From positions 151,178 to 215,177 of the forward strand of contig NZ_BAABHS010000017.1 of assembly GCF_039542225.1 (NCBI RefSeq): a stretch of DNA of 64,000 nucleotides. Reading direction: 5' to 3'. The notes under the pieces were generated by a model. That model saw only the letters and a list, made by a program, of their open reading frames with translations. It did not search any database and had not been told where the DNA came from. This document shows, piece by piece, positions 9,431 through 16,861 of the stretch. The number at the start of each line of letters is the position of its first letter. Position 1 is the first letter of the stretch. Position numbers and translations under genes: made by a program. This DNA is from Yinghuangia aomiensis. Its GTDB lineage: Bacteria > Actinomycetota > Actinomycetes > Streptomycetales > Streptomycetaceae.

Positions 9431-9969
9431 GCGCCCCCGGCCGACGGGTGGTCCCCGTCGCGGCGGCCCTCTTCTGCACCTTCGGCTGCGGTCTTCCGAC
9501 GACGGGCCCGGTGGACGCGGGCATTCCCGGCACCGGGATCCTGCGGCCGGCTGCGTCCGGGCAACCCGCGAGTGTGTACGTGTACCTGATCGACGAGCGG
9601 AGTCTGATCGCGGTCCCGCGGACGACGCCCGGCGACGGCGGGCCGCAGCAGGCGCTGAACCTGCTGCTGGCGGGACTGATGCCGGAGGACCGGCGGAAGG
9701 GCTTGGTGACGGCGGTTCCCGCCGACCTGGTCGCGGCGCGGGTGACATCGGACGGCGGGGTGATCCGCATCGACATCCCGACGGCGGTCGCCCAGCCGAC
9801 CAAACCGGCCGTCGAGCAGATCGTCTGCACGGTCACCGGAGCGAGGGTGCGCAGCAAGGCCTCCCCCGCCGCGACGTCGGTCCCGTCGCCGCGCCCGGTG
9901 GTCACGATCTCGGCGCCGGGATGGCGGCTGGAACAGTTGGGATGCGGGTCGGCGGACGCAGCCCCCTAA
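9427..9969 (+). CDS. GerMN-domain-like lipoprotein
   Basis: The secreted protein has 180 residues. A short hydrophobic N-terminus ends in FGC with Cys21, a plausible although weak lipobox (Phe and Thr at -2 and -3). The core (about residues 48-140: VYVYLIDERSLIAVPR, then QQALNLLLAGLMP and GGVIRIDIP) matches the sporulation/GerMN fold found in actinobacterial lipoproteins next to two-component systems. It overlaps the kinase stop (ATGA), so it is coupled to the sensor operon and may modulate the sensor at the membrane surface. That role is inference. Confidence 0.7.
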   Translation: MSAPGRRVVPVAAALFCTFGCGLPTTGPVDAGIPGTGILRPAASGQPASVYVYLIDERSLIAVPRTTPGDGGPQQALNLLLAGLMPEDRRKGLVTAVPADLVAARVTSDGGVIRIDIPTAVAQPTKPAVEQIVCTVTGARVRSKASPAATSVPSPRPVVTISAPGWRLEQLGCGSADAAP

Positions 9970-9981
9970 ACGCGCGGGCAC

Positions 9982-9999
9982 AACCGTCCGGCAACGGTT
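9982..9999. terminator. Small hairpin between convergent genes
   Basis: AACCGT and ACGGTT form a 6-bp perfect stem with a 6-base loop in the 46-bp gap between two convergent genes. There is no T-run, so it is a weak terminator candidate. Confidence 0.3.
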
Positions 10000-10015
10000 C
10001 GGGGCTCGTCCGGCC

Positions 10016-11347
10016 TCACCACGTCGGGTGTGCGCCCACTCCCCCGTCCACCACCAAGTCGTGCCCGGTCAGCCACGAGGCGCCCGTGGAAGCAAGGAAC
10101 ACGCAGGCGGCGCCGATGTCTTCCGGCGTACCCAGGCGTCCCGACGGGGCGGCGCGGAGCCACCGGCCGACGCCCTCGGGCCACTGCTCGGCGAGGCCGG
10201 GACGGTCGACGAGCCCGGGCGAGACGGTGTTGACGCGGATGCCGCGTGGCCCGTACTCCAGGGCCGCGGCGCGGGCGAACATGATCAGGGCGGCCTTCGC
10301 CGAGCTGTAGTGCGCGTGTCCGGCGGCGGGGTGGGAGCCCTCGATCGAGGCGATGTGGGTGATGCTCCCGCCCGCGTCCCGGGCCGCCATGACCCGGGCG
10401 GCGGCTTGCGTGCAGATGAACGCGGCAGTGGCGTTGGCGCGGAGGACGGCATCCCAGTCGGCGGTCGTCATCCCGTCCAGCTGCTGGACGGGCTGGATTC
10501 CGACGCTGTTGACCACCGCGTCGAGTCGGCCGCGCCACGCCGCCGCCTCGTCGATCAGCCTTGCGCACGCGGCCTCGTCGGTCAGGTCGCCGATGACGAC
10601 GAGAGCCTCGCCGCCCGCATCGCGGATGCGCCGCGCGGTCGCCTCGGCGGCCCGCTCGTCGCGATGGCCGTGCACGACCACGGCCGCGCCCGCCCGGGCG
10701 AACGTGGCCGCGATGCCCGCGCCGATCCCGCCGGAGGCACCGGTCACGAGGGCGACGGCGCCGGCCAGGGAGGGCAGCCGGGGATCCGGTACGGCCATCG
10801 GCCGCGTTTCCCGGGTGTCGGGCGCGGTGTCCGGCATGGCCGTCGGCGCGTCCGCACGGCAGAGCGCGCGGATGGTGCAAGCGAACTCCGGGTATCGGGC
10901 GGCAAGTTCTTCCGCCTCGCCGCCCTCGTAATCGGCGTTGACGAAGCCGGGCGCCATCGTGGTGCCGCACAGCGACCAACTCCCACCGGCGGCCGGGCGC
11001 GCACCCATCCAGGTTCCGGCCGGGACGACGGTCTGCACGACCGGGTGGCCGTCGGAGCCGCCGAGTGTCTCGATCCGGCCGGTGCCGTCCGGCGCGAGGA
11101 GCAGGAGTTCGACCGCGTCACCGCGGTAGAAGTGCCAGACCTCGTCGACGGGCAGCCGGTGCATCGCCGAGAAGCCGTCCTCCTCGGCGGTCAGCAGCAC
11201 CAGAATCGCGCTGCCCGCCGGACGGCCGGTCCGATCCGCCGGACCGGCCCACATCCGGCGGAACAGCCCGCCTTCGGCGGGCAGGGGTTCGAGACCGTAG
11301 GCGGCGGCGATGTCGCGGGCCGTGGGATCGGGTTGCGGGGGCGGCAT
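10016..11347 (-). CDS. Fusion of cupin (DUF985) and short-chain dehydrogenase
   Basis: A single 443-residue frame contains two complete domains. Residues about 10-150 are a cupin_5/DUF985 domain (GGLFRRMW, HRLPVDEVWHFYRGD, VPAGTWMGARP). Residues about 190-443 are a classical SDR, with TGASGGIGAG for NAD(P) binding, Tyr and Lys in YSSAK and a C-terminal VVDGG. A Pro/Thr-rich linker joins them and no stop intervenes; the SDR part even keeps a natural-looking start, MAVPDPRL. ATG 11347 was chosen because it lies just past the monooxygenase stop at 11358; an in-frame ATG at 11380 is possible. The substrate is unknown; SDRs of this type oxidise or reduce alcohol/ketone pairs. Confidence 0.85.
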   Translation of the reverse strand: MPPPQPDPTARDIAAAYGLEPLPAEGGLFRRMWAGPADRTGRPAGSAILVLLTAEEDGFSAMHRLPVDEVWHFYRGDAVELLLLAPDGTGRIETLGGSDGHPVVQTVVPAGTWMGARPAAGGSWSLCGTTMAPGFVNADYEGGEAEELAARYPEFACTIRALCRADAPTAMPDTAPDTRETRPMAVPDPRLPSLAGAVALVTGASGGIGAGIAATFARAGAAVVVHGHRDERAAEATARRIRDAGGEALVVIGDLTDEAACARLIDEAAAWRGRLDAVVNSVGIQPVQQLDGMTTADWDAVLRANATAAFICTQAAARVMAARDAGGSITHIASIEGSHPAAGHAHYSSAKAALIMFARAAALEYGPRGIRVNTVSPGLVDRPGLAEQWPEGVGRWLRAAPSGRLGTPEDIGAACVFLASTGASWLTGHDLVVDGGVGAHPTW

Positions 11348-11357
11348 GGCGTCGACT

Positions 11358-13013
11358 CTAGATCGCCAGGCGCCCTCCATCGCCGCCCGACAGGCGGAAT
11401 CCCCGGTATCCGTCGGCGGCCACGTCGGTCAGGATCGCGTCGAAGGTTCCGACGCCCCCGGCGTACGGCATGAAGACGACGCGCTTCCCCGGCACATTCG
11501 CGCCCGCGTACCAGGAGTTGGCTTTGGCGGCGTGCCGGAAGAGGGTGTTCTGTGCGACGTCCGCGACGTGTTCCATCCACTTCTCCTCCGCTGCCGCGTC
11601 CGCCTCGACGACCTCGGCGCCGTGCTCGTGCGCGTGTGCGATCAGGTCCGTCACGAACTCCACGTGCTGCTCGATCGTCGTGATGACGTTGGCCAGCACC
11701 GAGGGGCTGCCCGGACCGGTGATCGTGAACATGTTGGGGAATCCCGCGACTTGCAGGCCGAGGTAGGCGCGCGGCCCTTCCGCCCAGGCCTCCTTCAGCG
11801 TCCCGCCGGATCCGTCGCGGACGTCGATCGCGGTGAAACTCCCGGTGATGCCGTCGTATCCGGTGGCGAAGATCAGATCGTCGAAGGTGTATTCGGCATC
11901 GTCGGCGGTCCGCAGCCCGGTCTCGGTCAGCTCCGCTATCGGATCGGTTCGGGCGTCGTGCAGGACGACGTTGCCCCGGTTGAAACTCTCGTAGTAGCCG
12001 GTGCTGAGGATGATCCGGTTGATGCCGATGGGGTAGCCGTAGGGAGTCAGCGCCTCGGCCGTGCCCGGGTCGCGCACCACTTCGCGGATCTTCCGCCGCA
12101 CGAAGTCGGCGACCAAGTCGTTGACGGCCTGGTTCTTGAGTCCGAGGTGGTCGGCGTACGAGTACACGAACGACGCCAAGGCGCCGTCCTCGTACATCCG
12201 CTCCATCAGTTCCTCGCGCTCGGCGGACGGCATCTCGGCCAGCCGGTGTTCGATCGGCACGGTCGGCATCCCGTAGTCCCGCTGCCGCGCCGCGGCCCGG
12301 AGCGCCGGATAGGCGTCCTTGACCGGCCGGGCATCGGCCTCGCTCATCGGCCGATTCCGCGCCGGGAGCACGAACTTGGGCGTCCGCTGGAACACCGTCA
12401 CCTGCTCGGCCACGTCGGCCACGGCCGGTATCACCTGCGCCCCGGTCGACCCCGTCCCGACCACGGCGACCCGCCGCCCGGCCAGCTCCACCGGATCGTG
12501 CGGCCAGCGCCCGGTGTGGAACCACCGGCCGCGGAAGCGTTCGAGGCCGGGTATCTCGGGCACGCGCGACTGGCTCAGACACCCGGTCGCGAGAACCACA
12601 TAGCGCGCGGTGATCCGCTCGCCGGCATCGGTGGTCACCGTCCAAGTCCCGCTCTCGGGGCTCCACTCGGCCCCGACGACACTCGTCCCGAACGAGATGT
12701 CGCTCTCCATCTCCTCCCGCCGCGCCACCTCCCGCATGTACGCCAGGATCTCGGCCTGCCCGGCGAACCGCTCCGACCAGTGCCACTCCTGGTCCAGATC
12801 CGGCCGATACGACACCGAGTAGAACAGGCTCGGCGCGTCGCACCGCGCCCCCGGATACCGGTTCCAGTACCAGGTCCCCCCAACCCCGTCCCCGCGCTCG
12901 ACCACCCGTACCCGCAGCCCCAGTTCACGCGCCTTCCGCAACTGGTACATCCCCGCGAATCCGGCCCCCACGACGAGCACGTCCACGTGGTCGGCTCGCT
13001 GCTGCTGTGCCAT
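11358..13013 (-). CDS. Flavin-containing Baeyer-Villiger-type monooxygenase
   Basis: This class B flavoprotein of 551 residues inserts oxygen into ketones or oxidises soft heteroatoms using FAD and NADPH. It has an N-terminal Rossmann motif GAGFAG (16-21), a second GTGSTG (186-191) and, between them, the Baeyer-Villiger fingerprint F-x-G-x3-H-x3-W-P (F160 to P171, with His166). Length and the GGTWYWNRYPGARCD segment match cyclohexanone/phenylacetone monooxygenase relatives. It is followed 10 bp later by the cupin-SDR gene on the same strand, so an alcohol to ketone to ester pathway is plausible. Regulation is not evident; the gene diverges from the VOC gene at 13100. Confidence 0.9.
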   Translation of the reverse strand: MAQQQRADHVDVLVVGAGFAGMYQLRKARELGLRVRVVERGDGVGGTWYWNRYPGARCDAPSLFYSVSYRPDLDQEWHWSERFAGQAEILAYMREVARREEMESDISFGTSVVGAEWSPESGTWTVTTDAGERITARYVVLATGCLSQSRVPEIPGLERFRGRWFHTGRWPHDPVELAGRRVAVVGTGSTGAQVIPAVADVAEQVTVFQRTPKFVLPARNRPMSEADARPVKDAYPALRAAARQRDYGMPTVPIEHRLAEMPSAEREELMERMYEDGALASFVYSYADHLGLKNQAVNDLVADFVRRKIREVVRDPGTAEALTPYGYPIGINRIILSTGYYESFNRGNVVLHDARTDPIAELTETGLRTADDAEYTFDDLIFATGYDGITGSFTAIDVRDGSGGTLKEAWAEGPRAYLGLQVAGFPNMFTITGPGSPSVLANVITTIEQHVEFVTDLIAHAHEHGAEVVEADAAAEEKWMEHVADVAQNTLFRHAAKANSWYAGANVPGKRVVFMPYAGGVGTFDAILTDVAADGYRGFRLSGGDGGRLAI

Positions 13014-13099
13014 GACTTCACCCCTTCGTCCCGGTACGCCGCCGACACGCGGTCACCCCGACCGGCTACCGTGGCCGTGCCGCGCGAGGGAGGACCGGT

Positions 13100-13540
13100 A
13101 TGGCGATTCAGCGGATGGACAACGTGCTCATCGTGGTCGACGACATGGACGCTGTCATCGCGTTCTTCGTCGGAATCGGGATGGAATTGGAAGGCAGGGG
13201 CCCGCTCGACTGGCAGGGTGCCGAGCGGGTGATCGGTGTCGAGGACGTCCGGCAGGACGTCGCCATGCTGCGCATCCCGGACGCCCCCGGGCGCATCGAA
13301 CTGGCCAAGTTCCACCGTCCGAAGGCCATCACCCCCGAGCCCCACAACGCCCCGGCCAACACCCTCGGCATCCGCCGCGTCATGTTCGCCGTCGACGACA
13401 TCGACGACGTGGTCACCCGCCTCCGGGCCGACGGAGCCGAACTCGTGGGCGAAATCGTCCAGTACGAGAACATCTACCGCCTCTGCTACATCCGCGGCCC
13501 GGAGAACATCGTCGTCGGCCTGGCCGAACAACTCGGCTGA
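13100..13540 (+). CDS. VOC (glyoxalase/bleomycin resistance) family protein
   Basis: The protein has 146 residues and two paired beta-alpha-beta-beta-beta modules of the vicinal oxygen chelate fold: RMDNVLIVVDDMDAVIAFF at the start and IRRVMFAVDDIDDVVTRL in the second half, ending with a conserved IRGPENIVVGLAE. The first-module metal His is replaced by Asp/Asn (DNVLIV), while a Glu near the end (PGRIELAKF) is present, so metal binding is uncertain. It may be a lyase, dioxygenase-like or binding protein. An AGGGAGG-rich leader precedes the ATG. Confidence 0.85.
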   Translation: MAIQRMDNVLIVVDDMDAVIAFFVGIGMELEGRGPLDWQGAERVIGVEDVRQDVAMLRIPDAPGRIELAKFHRPKAITPEPHNAPANTLGIRRVMFAVDDIDDVVTRLRADGAELVGEIVQYENIYRLCYIRGPENIVVGLAEQLG

Positions 13541-13613
13541 GCCGCATTCCCCGCGCCGCCGGCCCCCGCGCGTCCCCGCCGCCGCGCCGTCCCGGCCCCG
13601 TACCGTCGACTCC

Positions 13614-14387
13614 ATGCCCTCCCTCCGCGCGGTCCTCTTCGACATCGACGGAGTCCTGACGGTCTCCTGGCACCCCGTGCCCGGCGCGCCCGAAGCACTG
13701 GAACGCGTGCGCGCGGCCGGGTTCGCACTGCGCCTGGTCACCAACACCACCGTCGGCACCCGCGCCGAGATCGCCGAGCGGCTCCGCGCCGCGGGCTTCG
13801 ACGTCGCCCCGGGCGAGATCCTCACCGCGCCTACCGCCACCGCCCGCTACCTGCGCGACACGTATCCCGGCGCGCGGTGCGTGCTGGTCAGCGAAGGCGA
13901 CGTCCGGGAGGACCTGGACGGCGTCACGCTGGTGGACGACGACCCCGAGGTGGTGGTGCTCGGCGGCGCGGGCCCGGTGTTCGACTACGCCATGCTCGAC
14001 CGGATCTTCGGCTGGCTGCGCGGCGGGGCGCGGCTGGTCGCGATGCAGCGGGGCCTCTACTGGCGTACCACTGAGGGTCTCCAGCTCGACGTCGGCGCGT
14101 TCCTGCCCGGGCTGGAGGCGGCGTCGGGGGTGCGGGCGGAGGTGGTGGGCAAGCCCGCGCCGGAGTTCTTCGCGGCGGCGCTGGACGCGGTCGGCGTGCG
14201 GCCCGCGGAGGCGTTGATGGTGGGCGACGACATCGAGACCGACGTGCTCGCCGCGCAGGCGGCAGGCATCACCGGCGTCCTGGTGCGCACCGGCAAGTAC
14301 CTGCCGGAGACGCACCGGAACGCGTCCGGGAGACCCGACCACGTCATCGACTCCGTGGCGGATCTCCCGGACGTGCTGAGGGGGTGA
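13614..14387 (+). CDS. HAD-superfamily hydrolase, subfamily IIA (LHPP/NagD-like)
   Basis: The phosphatase-like protein has 257 residues. Motif I is DIDGVLT (nucleophile Asp, general acid Asp) near residues 9-15, motif II is VTNTT near 43-47, the motif III Lys lies in EVVGKPAPEFF, and motif IV is MVGDDIETDV. The cap inserted between motifs II and III is of the C2A type seen in NagD and LHPP enzymes. It probably dephosphorylates a small metabolite; the substrate cannot be told. The ATG at 13614 begins MPSLRAVLFDIDG; longer readings upstream are Pro/Arg-rich and unlikely. Confidence 0.88.
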   Translation: MPSLRAVLFDIDGVLTVSWHPVPGAPEALERVRAAGFALRLVTNTTVGTRAEIAERLRAAGFDVAPGEILTAPTATARYLRDTYPGARCVLVSEGDVREDLDGVTLVDDDPEVVVLGGAGPVFDYAMLDRIFGWLRGGARLVAMQRGLYWRTTEGLQLDVGAFLPGLEAASGVRAEVVGKPAPEFFAAALDAVGVRPAEALMVGDDIETDVLAAQAAGITGVLVRTGKYLPETHRNASGRPDHVIDSVADLPDVLRG

Positions 14388-14417
14388 ACCCCCGGTTCAC
14401 CTGAACGGCGCACCGGA

Positions 14418-14819
14418 TCAGGCGAGCAGCTTGGTCTTCGCCTGCTGGAATTCCTCTTCGCTGAGCGTGCCGTTCGCGCGGAGGTCGGCGAGCTTGGAGA
14501 GTTCGTCGGCCGACCAGGTGACGGTCTGGCGCTTGTCGCTGCCGGCCGCGTCGCGGATGTAGTCCTTCATCGCGTCGTCGGCCCGTTGGGCGTACGCGGC
14601 GTCGCGCTCGTGCATGCCGCGGCCGCGGGCGATGACGTAGACCAGCACGCCCAGGAACGGCAGCAGGATGACCAGCACCGTCCATCCGGCCTTGCCCCAG
14701 CCGCCGAGGTCTTCGCTGCGGAACACGTCCGTGAGGATCTTGAACAGCAGGAAGAACCACATGATCCACAGGAAGAAGATCATCATGGTCCAGAACGCAT
14801 TGAGCAGGGGGTAATCCAC
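14418..14819 (-). CDS. PLDc_N/SHOCT-domain membrane protein
   Basis: The protein has 133 residues from a GTG at 14819, chosen because GAGGAG lies at the ideal distance upstream; an in-frame ATG at 14846 has poorer spacing. Two hydrophobic segments lie at about residues 6-32 and 45-66 (phospholipase D nuclease N-terminal-like membrane hairpin). A short charged linker and a C-terminal SHOCT motif (SADELSKLADLRANGTLSEEEF) follow. Such proteins are common small membrane proteins of actinomycetes with unknown function; SHOCT domains mediate oligomerisation. It converges with the HAD gene 30 bp away. Confidence 0.8.
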   Translation of the reverse strand: MDYPLLNAFWTMMIFFLWIMWFFLLFKILTDVFRSEDLGGWGKAGWTVLVILLPFLGVLVYVIARGRGMHERDAAYAQRADDAMKDYIRDAAGSDKRQTVTWSADELSKLADLRANGTLSEEEFQQAKTKLLA

Positions 14820-14987
14820 AGCGACTCCTCGACCCGGCCTCCACAAAACGGAGGAATGAACGGGAGTAAATCAGACAATACGCCCACCCGCCCGTTGAGC
14901 CCGCGGGGCAACTGCTCCGTTTCGGGGAGCGGATCAGGCGTGCGGAATGCGCCGCGAAGACGCCGGGCGCCCACCCATATCAAAACC

Positions 14988-15003
14988 TACCGATCACTCG
15001 GTA
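14988..15003. promoter_or_regulatory. TetR-like palindromic operator upstream of the esterase
   Basis: TACCGATCACTCGGTA is an inverted repeat (TACCGA-N4-TCGGTA) 70 bp upstream of the carboxylesterase start. The ACCGA...TCGGT form is typical of operators for TetR-family repressors in actinobacteria. No TetR gene is adjacent, so the regulator would act in trans. Confidence 0.5.
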
Positions 15004-15073
15004 TTCTCGCCTCGCGCTCGCCCGACGCCGCAGACCGAGGCACCCGGATCCGGTGCCGTTCGAAAGGACCACC

Positions 15074-16591
15074 ATGGCCGCCATTCCGCACAGCCCGGAC
15101 GCCCAGCCCTCCGAACCGCTGGGCGAGGCGCCCGTCGTCGAAACCCCGGCCGGCGCGGTCCGCGGGGTCATGCTCACCGAGGCCGGCGCCGCGTACTTGG
15201 GCATCCCCTACGCCGAGCCGCCGGTCGGCGATCTGCGCTACGCCGCGCCGGTCAAACGCGCGCCGTGGGACGGGGTGCGGGACGCGTCCCGCTACGGCGC
15301 CACGCCGCAGCGGATGTACATGACCGGCGTGACGCTGATCCCCGAGCCGTCGTTCCCGGGCGACGACACCCTGCTGGTCAACGTGTTCACCCCGAAGCCG
15401 AACGACCCCGAGGCGAAGCTGCCGGTGTTCGTGTGGATCCACGGCGGCGGCTTCATGAGCGGCTCGCCCTCGTCGCCGTGGTACGACGGCGGGGCCTTCC
15501 CGCGCGACGGCGTCGTGGTCGTGTCGGTGTCCTACCGCCTCGGCTTCGACGGGTTCGCGCGGCTGGAAGGGGCGCCCGACAACCGCGGCGTCCGGGACTG
15601 GCTGCTGGCGCTGGAGTGGGTGCGGGAGAGCATCGCGGCGTTCGGCGGCGACCCGGGGAAGGTGACGATCGGCGGGCAGAGCGCGGGCGGCAGCGCGGTG
15701 CTGACACTGCTCGGGATGCCGCAGGCGCAGCACCTGTTCCGGGCGGCGATCGCGGAGTCCCCGGGCGCCTTCGGGTCGAGCCGCTCGGCGGCCGCCGAGC
15801 GGGCCGCCGCGTTCGCCCGGCGCCTCGGGGTCGCGGCGACACGCGAGGCGTTCGCCGCCCTCGACGAAGAGGCCGTCTTCACCGAGCAGAAGAAGATGAC
15901 CGACGAGGAGATGGGCCCGCAGATGGCCAAGACGCTGACGGGCGGCGGCGAACTCTCGGCGTGGGCGCCGTTCGTCGACGGCGACTTGGTGCCGTACGCG
16001 ATCGAGCAGGCCCTGGAGAAGGGCGTCGGCGCCGACAAGGCGCTGCTCATCGGCGCGACGGCCGGCGAGTTCGAGATGGTGTCGACGATGATGCCCGCGC
16101 CGCTCGACTGGCTGCCGCGCGGTCTGGCGCTGCGCATGTCCGGGCTGTCGGGGGCGCGCGGCAAGACGTACGGGGCGGCGACGCCGGGCAAGCCGCGGCT
16201 GCTGCTGGGCAGGATCATGACCGACTTCGTGTTCCGGTTCTTCGTGGCGCGCGCGCTCGCGGCCCGCGACCGGAACCGGGACGCCGGCACGTTCGCGTAC
16301 GACTTCCGCTTCACGAACCCGGACGACGGCATCGCCGGCCACTGCATCGAGCTGCCGTTCACGTGGGACTGCCTGGAGAGCGACAACGTCGCGGCGAGCG
16401 CCGGTCCGAACCCGCCGCAGCACCTCGCGGACACCGCGCACGCCGCGTGGGTCGCGTTCATCCGGGACGGCGACCCGGGTTGGCCGTCCTACGACCGGAC
16501 GGAGCGCCAGGGCATGGTGTTCGACCACAAGTCGCGCGCCACCGCGGTCTATACGCGTGAATCGGACTTGACCACGGCGCTTGACGGATAG
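15074..16591 (+). CDS. Type B carboxylesterase/lipase
   Basis: The alpha/beta-hydrolase has 505 residues from the ATG at 15074, which has AAGGA at good spacing; an ATG 21 bp upstream lacks one. It carries the HGGG oxyanion-hole motif (123-126), the nucleophile elbow GGQSAGG with Ser203 and the usual N-terminal GIPYAEPPVGDLRY signature. The Glu/Asp and His of the triad lie in the C-terminal half. No signal peptide is evident, so a cytoplasmic esterase acting on carboxylic esters is expected. A TetR-like operator lies upstream. The gene stands alone, with a 270-bp gap before the conservon. Confidence 0.9.
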   Translation: MAAIPHSPDAQPSEPLGEAPVVETPAGAVRGVMLTEAGAAYLGIPYAEPPVGDLRYAAPVKRAPWDGVRDASRYGATPQRMYMTGVTLIPEPSFPGDDTLLVNVFTPKPNDPEAKLPVFVWIHGGGFMSGSPSSPWYDGGAFPRDGVVVVSVSYRLGFDGFARLEGAPDNRGVRDWLLALEWVRESIAAFGGDPGKVTIGGQSAGGSAVLTLLGMPQAQHLFRAAIAESPGAFGSSRSAAAERAAAFARRLGVAATREAFAALDEEAVFTEQKKMTDEEMGPQMAKTLTGGGELSAWAPFVDGDLVPYAIEQALEKGVGADKALLIGATAGEFEMVSTMMPAPLDWLPRGLALRMSGLSGARGKTYGAATPGKPRLLLGRIMTDFVFRFFVARALAARDRNRDAGTFAYDFRFTNPDDGIAGHCIELPFTWDCLESDNVAASAGPNPPQHLADTAHAAWVAFIRDGDPGWPSYDRTERQGMVFDHKSRATAVYTRESDLTTALDG

Positions 16592-16696
16592 TCCGTGAGC
16601 GGATTCGGCCGGTATTGGTCGAGGATGTGATCGCTGTCTGACCAGGGCTGTAAGCCCAGGAGTTCACCTTCTGCCCCGCTTGTCACTTGTTCACCA

Positions 16697-16727
16697 TTGG
16701 CAACTCCCGTTGCCGGCGCAGTAGAGT
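16697..16727 (+). promoter_or_regulatory. Candidate conservon promoter with overlapping inverted repeat
   Basis: TTGGCA at 16697-16702 and TAGAGT at 16722-16727 are separated by 19 bp and resemble -35 and -10 boxes. The -35 box is overlapped by a perfect inverted repeat GGCAAC-TCCC-GTTGCC (16699-16714), which could be a repressor site. It lies 135 bp before the kinase start. No gene is visible between 16592 and 16861. Confidence 0.4.
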
Positions 16728-16861
16728 TCACCGATCCACGCGCCGCAGCAACGGGAGGGCCAAGCGCGTGAAGTGCGGACGTCGGCCGGAACGCGGTGCG
16801 GGCGCTTGCCGCCATGCGGCGAGGGTCTTTGGCAAGCCCATCCGAGCTCAGACGAGGGCCT

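Noticed and set aside
9982..9999. Considered as an operator for the convergent genes
   Set aside because: It lies downstream of both genes, so a weak terminator is more sensible.
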